Shown: positions 35,949 through 44,918 of the stretch, piece after piece | Layout of the letters: each line of letters starts with the position of its first letter | Numbering within the stretch: the stretch's first letter is position 1 | Origin: an uncultured Anaeroplasmataceae bacterium | GTDB taxonomy: Bacteria > Bacillota_I > Bacilli_A > Acholeplasmatales > Anaeroplasmataceae | Length of the DNA stretch: 64,000 nucleotides | Reading direction: 5' to 3' | Assembly: GCA_934229785.1 (NCBI GenBank) | Contig: CAKQEA010000002.1 | Location: forward strand, 92,115-156,114 | Notes under the pieces: model-generated | The model's input: only the letters and a program-made list of their open reading frames with translations | The model's database searches: none | What the model was told of the DNA's origin: nothing | Position numbers and translations under genes: made by a program

Positions 35949-35991
35949 TCCTATACACAATTGAGAGAGAGTAAAGTATGTATAGGAAGGA
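35949..35991. repeat. 10-bp inverted repeat in the flavodoxin 3' region
   Basis: TTCCTATACA and TGTATAGGAA are exact inverted copies with a purine-rich GAGAGAGAG-type loop. They lie between the flavodoxin stop and its terminator, perhaps a 3' UTR stability hairpin or small RNA. Confidence 0.5.
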
Positions 35992-36127
35992 ACTGTACTT
36001 TAAAAGAGAATTAAGAGGGAAATCTATTTAAAATACAATTATTCTATAAAGCTTATACAATAAATGATTTATGATTTATAGATTTTAAGATATAAAGCAC
36101 AATAAAATTTTTAAGCTATATTAAGGC

Positions 36128-36529
36128 CTAAATTTTTGATATAAAATCCTGATACAAAGATTCATCAATTTCTTGACTATCTCCATTTACAATTAAGCCA
36201 TCACAGACTAAATTACCACCTAGAGATTCAACCTCAGATTGCCAGTTACGCATCCACTCGCCATCACCCCAGCCATAAGATCCAAATAAGAAAATTCTTT
36301 TTTGACCAACTGATGACATTAATTCTTCAAAAAACGGTCTAAATTCAGTATCTTCTAATTCCTCAGCACCCATTGCAGGACATCCAAGAATTAAAGTATC
36401 ATATGATAGGGCATCATTAACACTTATTTCAGACACACTTTTAGCTTCAATGCCTAAATCGCCAGCAATTTTTTCAGCAATGCTTTGCGTATTTCCGCTA
36501 CCTGACCAATAAATTACAATAGCACTCAT
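36128..36529 (-). CDS. Flavodoxin
   Basis: 133 residues. A short-chain flavodoxin with the FMN phosphate loop WSGSGNTQSIAEKI near 8-21 and aromatic/Gly loops near 57 (LGCPAMGAEELE) and 90 (GSYGWGDGEWM). It carries one or two electrons at low potential, replacing ferredoxin under iron limitation. It follows the DUF3793 gene by 12 bases and shares its operator-controlled promoter. Its partner enzyme is not evident from the neighbours; the ferredoxin-type and flavo-diiron proteins in the window are possible clients. Confidence 0.9.
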   Translation of the reverse strand: MSAIVIYWSGSGNTQSIAEKIAGDLGIEAKSVSEISVNDALSYDTLILGCPAMGAEELEDTEFRPFFEELMSSVGQKRIFLFGSYGWGDGEWMRNWQSEVESLGGNLVCDGLIVNGDSQEIDESLYQDFISKI

Positions 36530-36541
36530 TTTCTTCCTTTC

Positions 36542-37090
36542 CTAGATTAGAGCTTCTAATCTATAACCTTTATTTAATAAAGAAAAGACAATGTCCCTAC
36601 ATCTATTATATCTTTCAAAAATTTGAAGTTTCTCTTCTTTTTTTGAATAGACCTTCCAGTAACCAACATAAATACAATCCTTATTGCCATTTTCAAATTC
36701 AATAGTATCTAATAAATCATATCCTAAAAACACGCCAATATCATGAGGGAAATTTCCATCAGCAGTTATTTTTCTTTGTAAAAAATCCAGGTACAAATCT
36801 AATTTTTTTACATTAGGATATCCATGCATAACTAAATATTCATAAACATCATTTTCAAAAATAGTTTTAGAAAGTTTATCATACTTATAAATTAATATTA
36901 AGCATCTATTTCCTGTACTTTTTAAAATTCTAAAACATATTTTAGGATTATGCTTTTTATTTAGCTCATTAATATCTTCAAACAAATTAGGACATTCATC
37001 TAATGAACAGCTTATCAAATTTGCGGCTTTAATGCCAAACAATGCAGGGGAACAGTGTAAGGCTAATACTTGTTCTAGTCTTGTACTCAT
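36542..37090 (-). CDS. DUF3793 family protein
   Basis: 182 residues matching DUF3793 (LALHCSPALFGIKAANLISC, FPHDIGVFLGYDLLD, YVGYWKVYSKKEE). The family is common in anaerobic Bacillota and is often beside flavodoxin genes, as here, where flavodoxin follows 12 bases downstream. The conserved HCSP motif and several Cys suggest a metal- or heme-related role, but no activity is established. Two copies of the AGTTAG-N6-CTAACT dyad lie in its promoter, so the operon is tightly regulated. Confidence 0.85.
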   Translation of the reverse strand: MSTRLEQVLALHCSPALFGIKAANLISCSLDECPNLFEDINELNKKHNPKICFRILKSTGNRCLILIYKYDKLSKTIFENDVYEYLVMHGYPNVKKLDLYLDFLQRKITADGNFPHDIGVFLGYDLLDTIEFENGNKDCIYVGYWKVYSKKEEKLQIFERYNRCRDIVFSLLNKGYRLEALI

Positions 37091-37101
37091 TCAATCACCT
37101 C

Positions 37102-37119
37102 GGTTAGTTTGAACTAACT
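37102..37119 (-). promoter_or_regulatory. Operator GGTTAG-N6-CTAACT (site 2)
   Basis: Five of six positions pair in the arms around TTTGAA. It lies in the leader of the DUF3793 gene, centred 35 bp from site 3. Confidence 0.6.
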
Positions 37120-37136
37120 ATGAATTCTGAAAATAT

Positions 37137-37154
37137 AGTTAGCATTAACTAACT
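37137..37154 (-). promoter_or_regulatory. Operator AGTTAG-N6-CTAACT (site 3)
   Basis: Perfect 6-bp arms around CATTAA, immediately after the -10 box of the DUF3793 promoter, over the expected transcription start. Confidence 0.7.
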
Positions 37155-37160
37155 GTTTAT

Positions 37161-37189
37161 ATTCTACATTATTTATTAAACATTGTCAA
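37161..37189 (-). promoter_or_regulatory. Promoter of the DUF3793/flavodoxin operon
   Basis: -35 TTGACA and -10 TAGAAT with a 17-base spacer. Confidence 0.75.
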
Positions 37190-37230
37190 CAATATTTTTC
37201 AAAAAAAATATAGCAGAAAATTCTGCTATA

Positions 37231-40200
37231 TTAATTCAAATAAATACTATTATTTTCTAAATATAATGTTCCGTCAGTTAATAGAGTACTAAGTGCCTCA
37301 TCTAAATTTTTTCTAATTGTCTGAGTCAGCTTATCAGAGCCCAACAACTCAGCAAATGTTCTATAACAGCCCTCAGTTGAAATACCATTATGTTTTGAAA
37401 CTATTTTCTCAATTCCATCAATATATTCAAGGAGATGTACCCATTCTGGATTTCTATTAGAATTAATACGATATCCTAATTTATCAAAACGTTCTTTATA
37501 TAAAAATCCATTATTATTAATAATATCTCTTGGAACACACTCCATAATTTCTTCCTTCAATTGAGGAGTAACCTTAGTTTTATCCATTATCATTGCCATC
37601 TTTTTACACAAGAAATCTTCATGAATTGGCGCTTCAAGCTCAATCATCTCACGCACAACATAATCCAATCCCTTAGATGCTAGGTGATCTTTAGCTCTAA
37701 AAACATTTAAAGATACATAATCATCAAACAAAACATCTAATGATTGAAGACTTTTATCAACCTTCAAATAAGAAACATCTCTTGCTTCAACTAGCTTCTC
37801 TTCATCCTCACCCATCAAGGCACGACTTAATCTTTCTTGCTCATCAGTTGTACTTTTAACCCAACTTGTTGTAAATAATCTAAAATATCTCCAACCTAAT
37901 CTTTCAAGAAGCATTTGCTCTAATCTGTATTTGTCAGTAACATTATTTGTATAGGAGTTATTTTTATCAACCATTATCGCTAAAATAAATTTACCATCTT
38001 TTTTAACTGCTAAATCTATTTTAAAGGCTGATGCACCATAATTAGGATATACCTCATAGCCAAGTGACTCTACAAAATAAGTAACAGCGCTTAGGATTCC
38101 ATCGTCAGTTGATTCATATTTCTTATCAACAATAACATTTTCGGCAAACTCCAAATAATCTCTTAGAAGTAATACTCCCTTTGCCTCAGTTGTTGTTTTT
38201 ATATCTGTATATTTAATTGAGGAAACAACACTTACATTATACTTAGCACGCGTAATCGCAACATTTAGTCTTCTTTCTCCTCCTGAATTATTTAATGGAC
38301 CAAACCTTTGATAAAACTTTCCTTCCTTGTTATAACCATAACAAATAGAGAAAATAATCCTATCACGTTCATCACCTTGAACACTTTCCAAGTTTTTAAC
38401 AAAAAATGGCTCATCAATGTTTTGATTAAAATATTTTTCATCCTCTGGATTTTTCTTTAATCTTTTTTCAATAAGTGAAGAAATTAAATCAGCTTGCACA
38501 TTACTAAATGCTACAACACCCAAAGACTTTTTACTTGTTTTTAAATGTTTAAATACCATATCACAAACACGTTCAGCCTCTATTTGATTTGTTCTTGTTT
38601 GGGCATCATATAAGCCATCACTTACAAAATAGAAATCAACACCAAATCCCTCCTCATGCTCCTTTGATTGAGGAATTGTGATAAGGTTATTATTATAAAA
38701 TGACTGGTTTGAAAATGTAATTAATTCTTCACTTCTACTTCTATAATGCCATTTTAAGCTCCTAGTTTCAAAGGTTTCTGAAGCCTTGTCTAAAATTGAA
38801 TCTAAATCATACTCAACATCCATGCTTTCATCTGTTGTTGTTGCTTGGAAGAACGCAGTAGGAGGCATTTGCTTAGTATCGCCAATAACTATACACTGCT
38901 TAGCACGATAAATTGAGCCTAATGCATCACAAGCAAATATCTGAGATGCCTCATCAAAAATAACACAATCAAACATATCAAGTTCAGATGCTAAATAGGT
39001 AGAAACAGAAAGTGGTGACATTAAAAATACTGGCTTTATTTCTAAAGCAAGCTCAAAAGTTTGGCTTAAAAGTGATCTAATTGGTAATTGACGACGCAAC
39101 TTTGAATGTTCATGATCTAATATTTTAAATTCAGAGCCTTCAATTAAAACATCCTTATCTAGTCTACGCTGTGAGGTTTTGGCAATTATAAAATCACGAT
39201 TGATATTTAAAAGTTTTTGATCTAAATCTCTAAACTCAGTAATAACCTCTTCCTCATTTAAGCTTCTAAAGCTTTTTAAAATCGAAGATGCTTCAACTAT
39301 AGAATCTATTTTTTGCTTATAGAAAAGCTTCTTATATTCTAAATATAGGTCCTTAAGATCTCTTTCTTTATCTAAATAAGTGTTTAAATAGTCCAAAGCA
39401 TTAAGCTTTTTGATTTGATTAACAGCATCTATCATTTCTGCATAGGTATAAATATGACTTCGTTCTTCGCTCATTCCATTTATCTTTTTAAATGCATCAT
39501 TTATATCAACCTTTGTTACATAGAATGTAGCTGTATTAGCCATTTTAGAAATATTAGTTAAAGCTTTAATTTCATTTTTAAAACTATTAGTAGAGTATAA
39601 GCTACTATCAATAGTTAATATCTTATTATATTCTAAAATAGATAAGTTATAATCCTTTAAACCATTTAAGGTTTTTAAATCCTGATTAATAGCTTGAAAA
39701 TCTACATTACTTATATTGCCTAAATATGATTTTAATATTGTCTCTAAGCTACCTATTAAAAGTAAATTCTTTTTAATTTGTGATAGACGAGTTAATTCAG
39801 AAATAATCTCATCATTTTTTACAGCACCCTTGCGATAGCCTAAAACTATTTTTAAAGTATCCTTATATTCCTTATTTTTAAAAATCCCCTTAGAATTTTC
39901 ATTAAGTTTAGTTATAAGGGCATCAATATTTTCATTTAAAATAGTTCTTTGATAAATATCAAATAAAGACATATCAATACTCTTACGAAGAGGGACATAC
40001 CTTTCTATACAATCACTAAGCTTATCTCTACCTTTAGTATTTAAATAACAAGGATAAAAGCTTTTTAATGATGATAATTTATTTAAAAGAAGAATAATAG
40101 AATAGCCCTCCTCTAAAGAGTTAAAGCATAAAGAATTTATATCTTTAAGTGCTTCTTTTAAAGCAAGCATCCTTTTAATATGCTTAACCAATAAATCTAG

Positions 40201-41649
40201 ATCATCATTTAGTTCTAATAATAAATAATCCTTAGAACCATAAGTAATACCATTTAAAGAACTTTTTCTATAATCATAGCCAACAATCTTACTACAGCGC
40301 TCATATTCTAAAAAAGGGGTCTTAATTAACTCAATATCAAATAAATTAATTAACTCAATTGGCAGTTTAAAATCCATAACATCAAGAGGAATACTTTCAT
40401 ACAAAGAATACAAATCAAGAAGAGTCATATCCAAGCCTGGAATTTTTGCATGTATTTCCTCTTCATATGAAGTTAAATTTCCCCTTAGCTCTTGATATCT
40501 TGAAGAAATAGCTCTTGTTTTAAAATCCATCTCATATTTTGGCAAGGTCGCAGTATTATATAAATTATCAATAAACTCTTTTTTATTACCCTTATTAGAA
40601 TGCAATTCAATAGCAAAATCGCTAAGCTTAGCACGTCTTAAATTTTCATATACGACATTTAAGGCTGCAATTTTTTCAGAAACAAATAATATTTTCTTTC
40701 CATTACCAAGTAAAGATGAAATCATGTTAGTAATAGTTTGACTTTTACCACTACCTGGAGGGCCTTGTAAGCAAAAAGACTTACCCATTGCTGCCGATTC
40801 AATAGCTTCAAGCTGTGATGAATCACAATTTACAACAGGATAAATATTACTCTCCTTAAGCTCATCATCTGTTTGCTTTTCACCAAGTAAGGCTCTAATA
40901 TTTTTATTCTTTATTACCTTATCCTTATTTGAAATTAAATCATTATACATATTCATCTTATAAAATGAATATACACCAAAGGCACAACCAGATTCTAATG
41001 AAAAGCCCTCTGGTAATATAGCCATTACCTTATTTAAATATGTTGGTAGAGCTTCCTCAGAAAATTGTGGCAATTCAAAATGATAGGTTGTAGAAAAATA
41101 ATAACGAAGTGTTGGATTAAGCATAACCTCATCCTCATATTGTTTAACTATAAACTTACCAGTTTCATTACTCATTTCAATAGGAATTAGCAATAAAGGT
41201 GCAACATATTCAACATCTTCTTCTTTATAATGGATAAAAGCAAATGTTATATATAAGGAATTTATACCCTTTTCAATTATCGAAAATCTAAAATCCTTTT
41301 GTAAACTTTTTAAAACCTTATCAAGGGTATACCCCTTTTTATAAGCAAATATCTGATTTTTCTCCAATAATTTGTTAGCAATAGAAAAAACCTTTTCCTC
41401 ACTATATTCAATTGGAGTTTCATTTTCTTCATTTTCTCTATGATATTTTGATAATATAGGATCTAAATCTAAAACATTTAATTCACGATAGGCCCTTATA
41501 CCTCTAAAAACTTCCTCAACATTTCTATTTAATATTTTTAAGGTTTTCAACCCACTATCCTTATAATTTAATAAACGATTTCTTTTTCCCATATCAAGTA
41601 ACTGATTAGTTACAGCTAAAAGCTTTTCATTTAATTCTTCGTCTAACAC
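37231..41649 (-). CDS. DUF4011-helicase-Vsr-like endonuclease protein (Hhe-type candidate defence gene)
   Basis: 1472 residues. The N-terminal DUF4011 region (LLDMGKRNRLLNYKDSGLK) is followed by a superfamily I Upf1-like helicase with Walker A GPPGSGKSQT near 295, DEASQ near 900, GDTKQMPP, VQGDERDRI and NVAITRAK. From about 1165 comes a Vsr/MTES_1575-type nuclease domain (YEVYPNYGASAFKIDLAV, LLERLGWRYFRLFTTSW), then a C-terminal DUF3320-like tail. In the nuclease the first Asp (IDLAV) is kept, but the stretch usually reading IECDG.YH reads IMVDKNNSYT, so activity may be lost or altered. This matches the architecture reported for the Hhe anti-phage candidate. Single gene. Confidence 0.82.
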   Translation of the reverse strand: MLDEELNEKLLAVTNQLLDMGKRNRLLNYKDSGLKTLKILNRNVEEVFRGIRAYRELNVLDLDPILSKYHRENEENETPIEYSEEKVFSIANKLLEKNQIFAYKKGYTLDKVLKSLQKDFRFSIIEKGINSLYITFAFIHYKEEDVEYVAPLLLIPIEMSNETGKFIVKQYEDEVMLNPTLRYYFSTTYHFELPQFSEEALPTYLNKVMAILPEGFSLESGCAFGVYSFYKMNMYNDLISNKDKVIKNKNIRALLGEKQTDDELKESNIYPVVNCDSSQLEAIESAAMGKSFCLQGPPGSGKSQTITNMISSLLGNGKKILFVSEKIAALNVVYENLRRAKLSDFAIELHSNKGNKKEFIDNLYNTATLPKYEMDFKTRAISSRYQELRGNLTSYEEEIHAKIPGLDMTLLDLYSLYESIPLDVMDFKLPIELINLFDIELIKTPFLEYERCSKIVGYDYRKSSLNGITYGSKDYLLLELNDDLDLLVKHIKRMLALKEALKDINSLCFNSLEEGYSIILLLNKLSSLKSFYPCYLNTKGRDKLSDCIERYVPLRKSIDMSLFDIYQRTILNENIDALITKLNENSKGIFKNKEYKDTLKIVLGYRKGAVKNDEIISELTRLSQIKKNLLLIGSLETILKSYLGNISNVDFQAINQDLKTLNGLKDYNLSILEYNKILTIDSSLYSTNSFKNEIKALTNISKMANTATFYVTKVDINDAFKKINGMSEERSHIYTYAEMIDAVNQIKKLNALDYLNTYLDKERDLKDLYLEYKKLFYKQKIDSIVEASSILKSFRSLNEEEVITEFRDLDQKLLNINRDFIIAKTSQRRLDKDVLIEGSEFKILDHEHSKLRRQLPIRSLLSQTFELALEIKPVFLMSPLSVSTYLASELDMFDCVIFDEASQIFACDALGSIYRAKQCIVIGDTKQMPPTAFFQATTTDESMDVEYDLDSILDKASETFETRSLKWHYRSRSEELITFSNQSFYNNNLITIPQSKEHEEGFGVDFYFVSDGLYDAQTRTNQIEAERVCDMVFKHLKTSKKSLGVVAFSNVQADLISSLIEKRLKKNPEDEKYFNQNIDEPFFVKNLESVQGDERDRIIFSICYGYNKEGKFYQRFGPLNNSGGERRLNVAITRAKYNVSVVSSIKYTDIKTTTEAKGVLLLRDYLEFAENVIVDKKYESTDDGILSAVTYFVESLGYEVYPNYGASAFKIDLAVKKDGKFILAIMVDKNNSYTNNVTDKYRLEQMLLERLGWRYFRLFTTSWVKSTTDEQERLSRALMGEDEEKLVEARDVSYLKVDKSLQSLDVLFDDYVSLNVFRAKDHLASKGLDYVVREMIELEAPIHEDFLCKKMAMIMDKTKVTPQLKEEIMECVPRDIINNNGFLYKERFDKLGYRINSNRNPEWVHLLEYIDGIEKIVSKHNGISTEGCYRTFAELLGSDKLTQTIRKNLDEALSTLLTDGTLYLENNSIYLN

Positions 41650-41802
41650 ACTACCACTCCTCAGGTTATATAAATTATATCATAGAGGCTCTTTTTTTAA
41701 AAATAAATTATTAAGTTTATTTATTTTAATAAAAAGACATCAATTCAAAAATAAACAATCTTTTTTTACCAAAAATAACTCAAAATACTTATAAAAATAA
41801 AG

Positions 41803-41826
41803 AAAAAAAGACCTAAATAGGTCTAA
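41803..41826 (-). terminator. Terminator of the small acidic gene
   Basis: AGACCT and AGGTCT around a 4-base loop, followed by TTTTTTT on the minus strand. Confidence 0.75.
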
Positions 41827-41830
41827 TTTT

Positions 41831-41977
41831 CTAGTCAAGTTTTTCAGCCTCATCAAGTAAATCTAACAAATTGAAATCATAATATGAATCCATATCCTCA
41901 TCTAAATTAAAATACACTTCATCATCATTATCATCTTCATTTGTGTAATTTTCATAAAATAACTCGTCATCGTCCAT
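41831..41977 (-). CDS. Small highly acidic protein
   Basis: 48 residues, MDDDELFYENYTNEDDNDDE followed by more Asp/Glu and ending LLDLLDEAEKLD. About 40% acidic with only one Lys. RBS GGGGG lies 7 bases before the ATG, a TATAAT -10 box is upstream, and a terminator follows the stop, so it looks like a real small gene. It sits between HU and the DUF4011 helicase. The acidic, DNA-mimic-like composition may suggest an interaction with HU or another nucleic-acid-binding protein; no family is recognised. Confidence 0.6.
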   Translation of the reverse strand: MDDDELFYENYTNEDDNDDEVYFNLDEDMDSYYDFNLLDLLDEAEKLD

Positions 41978-42076
41978 AGTAAATCCCCCATTTGTAACAA
42001 CAATTATATTACTATTTTTTTATAAAAAAAGACTTGACATGTAATTTTATAAATTTTCATTCATTTTCATTATTTC

Positions 42077-42352
42077 TTACTTGTTGATAGCATCCTTAAG
42101 TGGCTTAGCAACCTTAAAATTAACACTCTTAGAGGCTGCAATTGTAATTGTCTCACCTGTTTGAGGATTTCTTCCTGTTCTTTCAGCACGCTCAGTAACC
42201 TTAAAAATACCAAGACCTGGAATTGAAACCTCATCACCATCAACAATACTACTAACAATTACATCAATAACACAATCAAATATTTTTTCGGCATCAGCTC
42301 TTGTTAAATTTAATGTGTCAGCTACAGCTGCAACTAATTCTTTTTTTGTCAT
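42077..42352 (-). CDS. hup: DNA-binding protein HU
   Basis: 91-residue histone-like protein. The helical body MTKKELVAAVADTLNLTRAD is followed by the beta arm with GIFKVTERAERTGRNPQTGE, whose NP turn intercalates DNA, and the C-terminal FKVAKPLKDAI. It compacts and bends DNA as a dimer. RBS region AGGAGCG. The next gene upstream (MATE) is independent. Confidence 0.96.
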   Translation of the reverse strand: MTKKELVAAVADTLNLTRADAEKIFDCVIDVIVSSIVDGDEVSIPGLGIFKVTERAERTGRNPQTGETITIAASKSVNFKVAKPLKDAINK

Positions 42353-42392
42353 TAAAAATCACGCTCCTAGCTTGATTATACCATATTTAAAA

Positions 42393-43700
42393 TTAATATC
42401 CATACCTAGACCTACTTTTAATAATAAAAGCGCCTGACACAATAACACCTAAAACCTCTGCAAATACTACAGCTAGCCAAATTCCATTATTAATAATCAA
42501 AGGAATTAAAAAAATCATCGAAACCTGAAAAACAAAACTTCTTAAAAAAGAGATTGCTCCACTTACAAAACCATTATTGAGTCCAGTAAAGAAGCTTGAA
42601 GAAATAATATTTACTCCACAAAAAATAAAACAAAATGAATACAACCTTAAGGCTGTTGTTGTTAAACTAGTTAATTCTTTGTTATAGGAAACAAACATTA
42701 AAGCAAATGGTTTAGCTAATAATATAGTAATTCCTGTCATACAAATACCACTAACAATAGCTATAGCTAATCCCTTCTTTAGTAAATTTTTAATTTCCTT
42801 TTTATTATCCATTCCATAATATAAGCCGATTAAAGGACCATATGATATTGCAAAACCATTAAACATAGCTATAAATATGTATGACACATACATAATTACT
42901 CCATATGCAGCAAGTCCTTCTGTTCCGATTAACTTCATAAGCTGAAAATTATAAACCAAGCTTGCACATGATACCGCAATATTTGTAAGCATCTCAGATA
43001 AACCATTATATGCTGATTGTCCAATTGGTCTAAATGATATTTTACAAAATTTAAATTTTAGTATTCCTTCCTTATTGAAGATAAAATAAATTAACGGGAT
43101 TCCACCACCAACAATATAAGAAATTCCTGTACCCATACCAGCGCCAATAATCCCCAGCTTCATTACATACATAAAGATAAAATCAAGTAGCATATTAGTT
43201 AAACCAGCACATAGGCTAGATATCAAAGCTAATTTTCTCTTTTCGGCAACAATTAAATAAGATTGTGAAGCATTTTGAAGTATAAAAAAAGTAATAAAAG
43301 CAATAGCACTTATCGCATAGCTAGTAGCAAGATTCAAATGCTCACCAGTAGCTCCCAAAAGTGAAGCAACTGCTCTTGCAAGTAAAATACCAATAACAGT
43401 AAAAATAACACCAACTATAATAATAACCTCTATTAGCATTGAGAATATTTTATTTGCCTCTTCATTTCTATTCTCACCTATTTTTTTAGAAATTAATGCG
43501 GCTCCACCAGTACCAAACATAAATCCAAAGGATCCGATTATCATTATATAAGGCATTGTAAGATTTAAAGCCTCAAAAGCTTTATCTCCAACAATATTAG
43601 AAACAAATACTCCATCAACAATACCATATATAGAAGAAAGAACCATAACTAAAATCATCGGTAAAGCAAATTTAATTAATTTTTTATATGTATAAATCAT
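42393..43700 (-). CDS. MATE family efflux transporter
   Basis: 435 residues, about 12 membrane helices in two MATE repeats. Typical features are FALPMILVMVLSSIYGIVDG with FVSNIVG at the N-terminus, GTGGAALISKKIGE in the first repeat, and NGAFISYGPLIGLYYG-like sequence (FNGFAISYGPL) in the second. It exports drugs or metabolites using Na+ or H+. Its RBS GAGGTG lies within the end of a broken MarR-type gene 1 bp upstream, so originally a regulator-transporter pair. Confidence 0.88.
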   Translation of the reverse strand: MIYTYKKLIKFALPMILVMVLSSIYGIVDGVFVSNIVGDKAFEALNLTMPYIMIIGSFGFMFGTGGAALISKKIGENRNEEANKIFSMLIEVIIIVGVIFTVIGILLARAVASLLGATGEHLNLATSYAISAIAFITFFILQNASQSYLIVAEKRKLALISSLCAGLTNMLLDFIFMYVMKLGIIGAGMGTGISYIVGGGIPLIYFIFNKEGILKFKFCKISFRPIGQSAYNGLSEMLTNIAVSCASLVYNFQLMKLIGTEGLAAYGVIMYVSYIFIAMFNGFAISYGPLIGLYYGMDNKKEIKNLLKKGLAIAIVSGICMTGITILLAKPFALMFVSYNKELTSLTTTALRLYSFCFIFCGVNIISSSFFTGLNNGFVSGAISFLRSFVFQVSMIFLIPLIINNGIWLAVVFAEVLGVIVSGAFIIKSRSRYGY

Positions 43701-43701
43701 A

Positions 43702-44112
43702 CTATTTCACCTCGTTAAATACTTCTATTAAAGTATCATTTAATTTATTAATGCCTAACTGCCTAGCAGCCTCATTTTCTCTTTCAATCATCGGACCATT
43801 TTGTTCATTAATACATTCTAATCCTTTTTCAGTCAAGGCAGTATTTTTTTCTTCTATCATTATTATCTATGTTTAAAACAACAATATTCATTACTTCAAA
43901 CTTTTTTATCATATTATTTATACCTTGTTTAGGAATTAAATATTCATTAACAATATCATTTTGAGTAACATTTTCAAAAATAAGCAATGAATAAAGTATC
44001 AAAACCTCTATATTATTATATTTTTGCTTACTTGAAAATTCGCCATATGTTCTAATTCAATAGTTATATTTTTATTAATGTCTAGCATTAAGTATACTAA
44101 TTTATTATCCAT
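43702..44112 (-). pseudogene. MarR-family regulator, frameshifted
   Basis: Starting at ATG 44112, the translation in pieces gives MDNKLVYLMLDINKNITIEL, then (shifted) NNIEVLILYSLLIFENVTQN, DIVNEYLIPKQGINNMIKKF, and (shifted again) RRKKYCLTEKGLECINEQNG, ending FNEVK at 43702. This is a MarR winged helix with at least two frameshifts. The intact version would repress the MATE gene that starts 1 bp later. Either the gene is dead or the base calls in the homopolymers are wrong. Confidence 0.65.
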
Positions 44113-44126
44113 ACGCACATCCTACT

Positions 44127-44145
44127 AGTCCTAACAGGGACCATT
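44127..44145 (-). promoter_or_regulatory. Dyad upstream of the MarR pseudogene
   Basis: GTCC and GGAC-containing arms (AGTCCT/AGGGAC) with a short centre lie just upstream of the regulator start, a plausible MarR autoregulatory site. Confidence 0.35.
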
Positions 44146-44262
44146 TTAACACAATATAAAACAATGTAAAGAAAAATATAATTTATTAAGCTCTTATATA
44201 ACATGTTCACCATCATTTTTATAACAACTTACACCTAATTATAATTAAATAATATTCTAAAA

Positions 44263-44288
44263 GAAAAAATGATACCTTGGGTACCATT
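44263..44288 (-). terminator. Terminator of the CotE-like gene
   Basis: ATGGTACC and GGTATCAT pair (one G-T) with a 3-base loop, followed by TTTTTTC on the minus strand. Confidence 0.7.
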
Positions 44289-44310
44289 TACCTTTATATA
44301 AACAATTTAA

Positions 44311-44820
44311 TTACTTTAAAAAATCTTCATTAACTTCTATATCTAAATCTTCAATATCCTCATCAATAGGCTCTACTGGTTGAAATACAGTTACCTGCAT
44401 CTTTGTTTCTCCAATTACATCAGCCTGAATTTCAAATTCAATCTCTAATTCAATTTCATCATCATGAATTTTAGCAGATGTCACAGTTGGATGTTTAAGT
44501 ATTCTTGCTAAAATATCGTCACTATTTTTTAAATAATTACTAACAATTTGTTTAACCTTAATATTTTTATGGTAGCTAATATTTTCTCTTAAAACATCAG
44601 TTTTAGTATTTTCTTCCTCTGAATACCAAATATTTACTTCCATTTTACCATCTATATCAACAACATTGTCATGCTTTGTTGCCTCAAATTCATGATTTAT
44701 AATCCAACATCCTAATATGGAATACGGATGGGCAGTAGTATTAAGCTTATGAGAAATATGCATAACTTTCTTTCCTTTTGCCACTACAGCCTTCGTCACA
44801 ATTTCACGTACGTCATTCAA
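44311..44820 (-). CDS. cotE: CotE-like spore coat morphogenetic protein
   Basis: 169 residues aligning along its length with Bacillus CotE: REIVTKAVVAKGKKVMHISH at the N-terminus, YSILGCWIINHEFEATK, VNIWYSEEENTKT, and an acidic C-terminal tail (DEDIEDLDIEVNEDFLK). In Bacillus CotE organises the outer spore coat. It is shorter in the tail than the Bacillus protein. It is monocistronic with its own terminator. Its presence argues that the lineage makes spores or has kept a coat-like protein for another purpose. The family call is strong; function here is inferred. Confidence 0.88.
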   Translation of the reverse strand: MNDVREIVTKAVVAKGKKVMHISHKLNTTAHPYSILGCWIINHEFEATKHDNVVDIDGKMEVNIWYSEEENTKTDVLRENISYHKNIKVKQIVSNYLKNSDDILARILKHPTVTSAKIHDDEIELEIEFEIQADVIGETKMQVTVFQPVEPIDEDIEDLDIEVNEDFLK

Positions 44821-44883
44821 TTTACCTACCTCCCTACACTAGTATATGAAAATAAGTAAAAACAAGTTCAATAAAAATTAAAG

Positions 44884-44910
44884 GGACTATAAATTTTTTA
44901 TTCATAGTCC
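44884..44910 (-). terminator. Terminator of the peptidase-serpin operon
   Basis: GGACTAT and ATAGTCC form the base of a hairpin with an A/T-rich loop, followed by TTTAATTTTT on the minus strand. Confidence 0.65.
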
Positions 44911-44918
44911 ACAATTAT

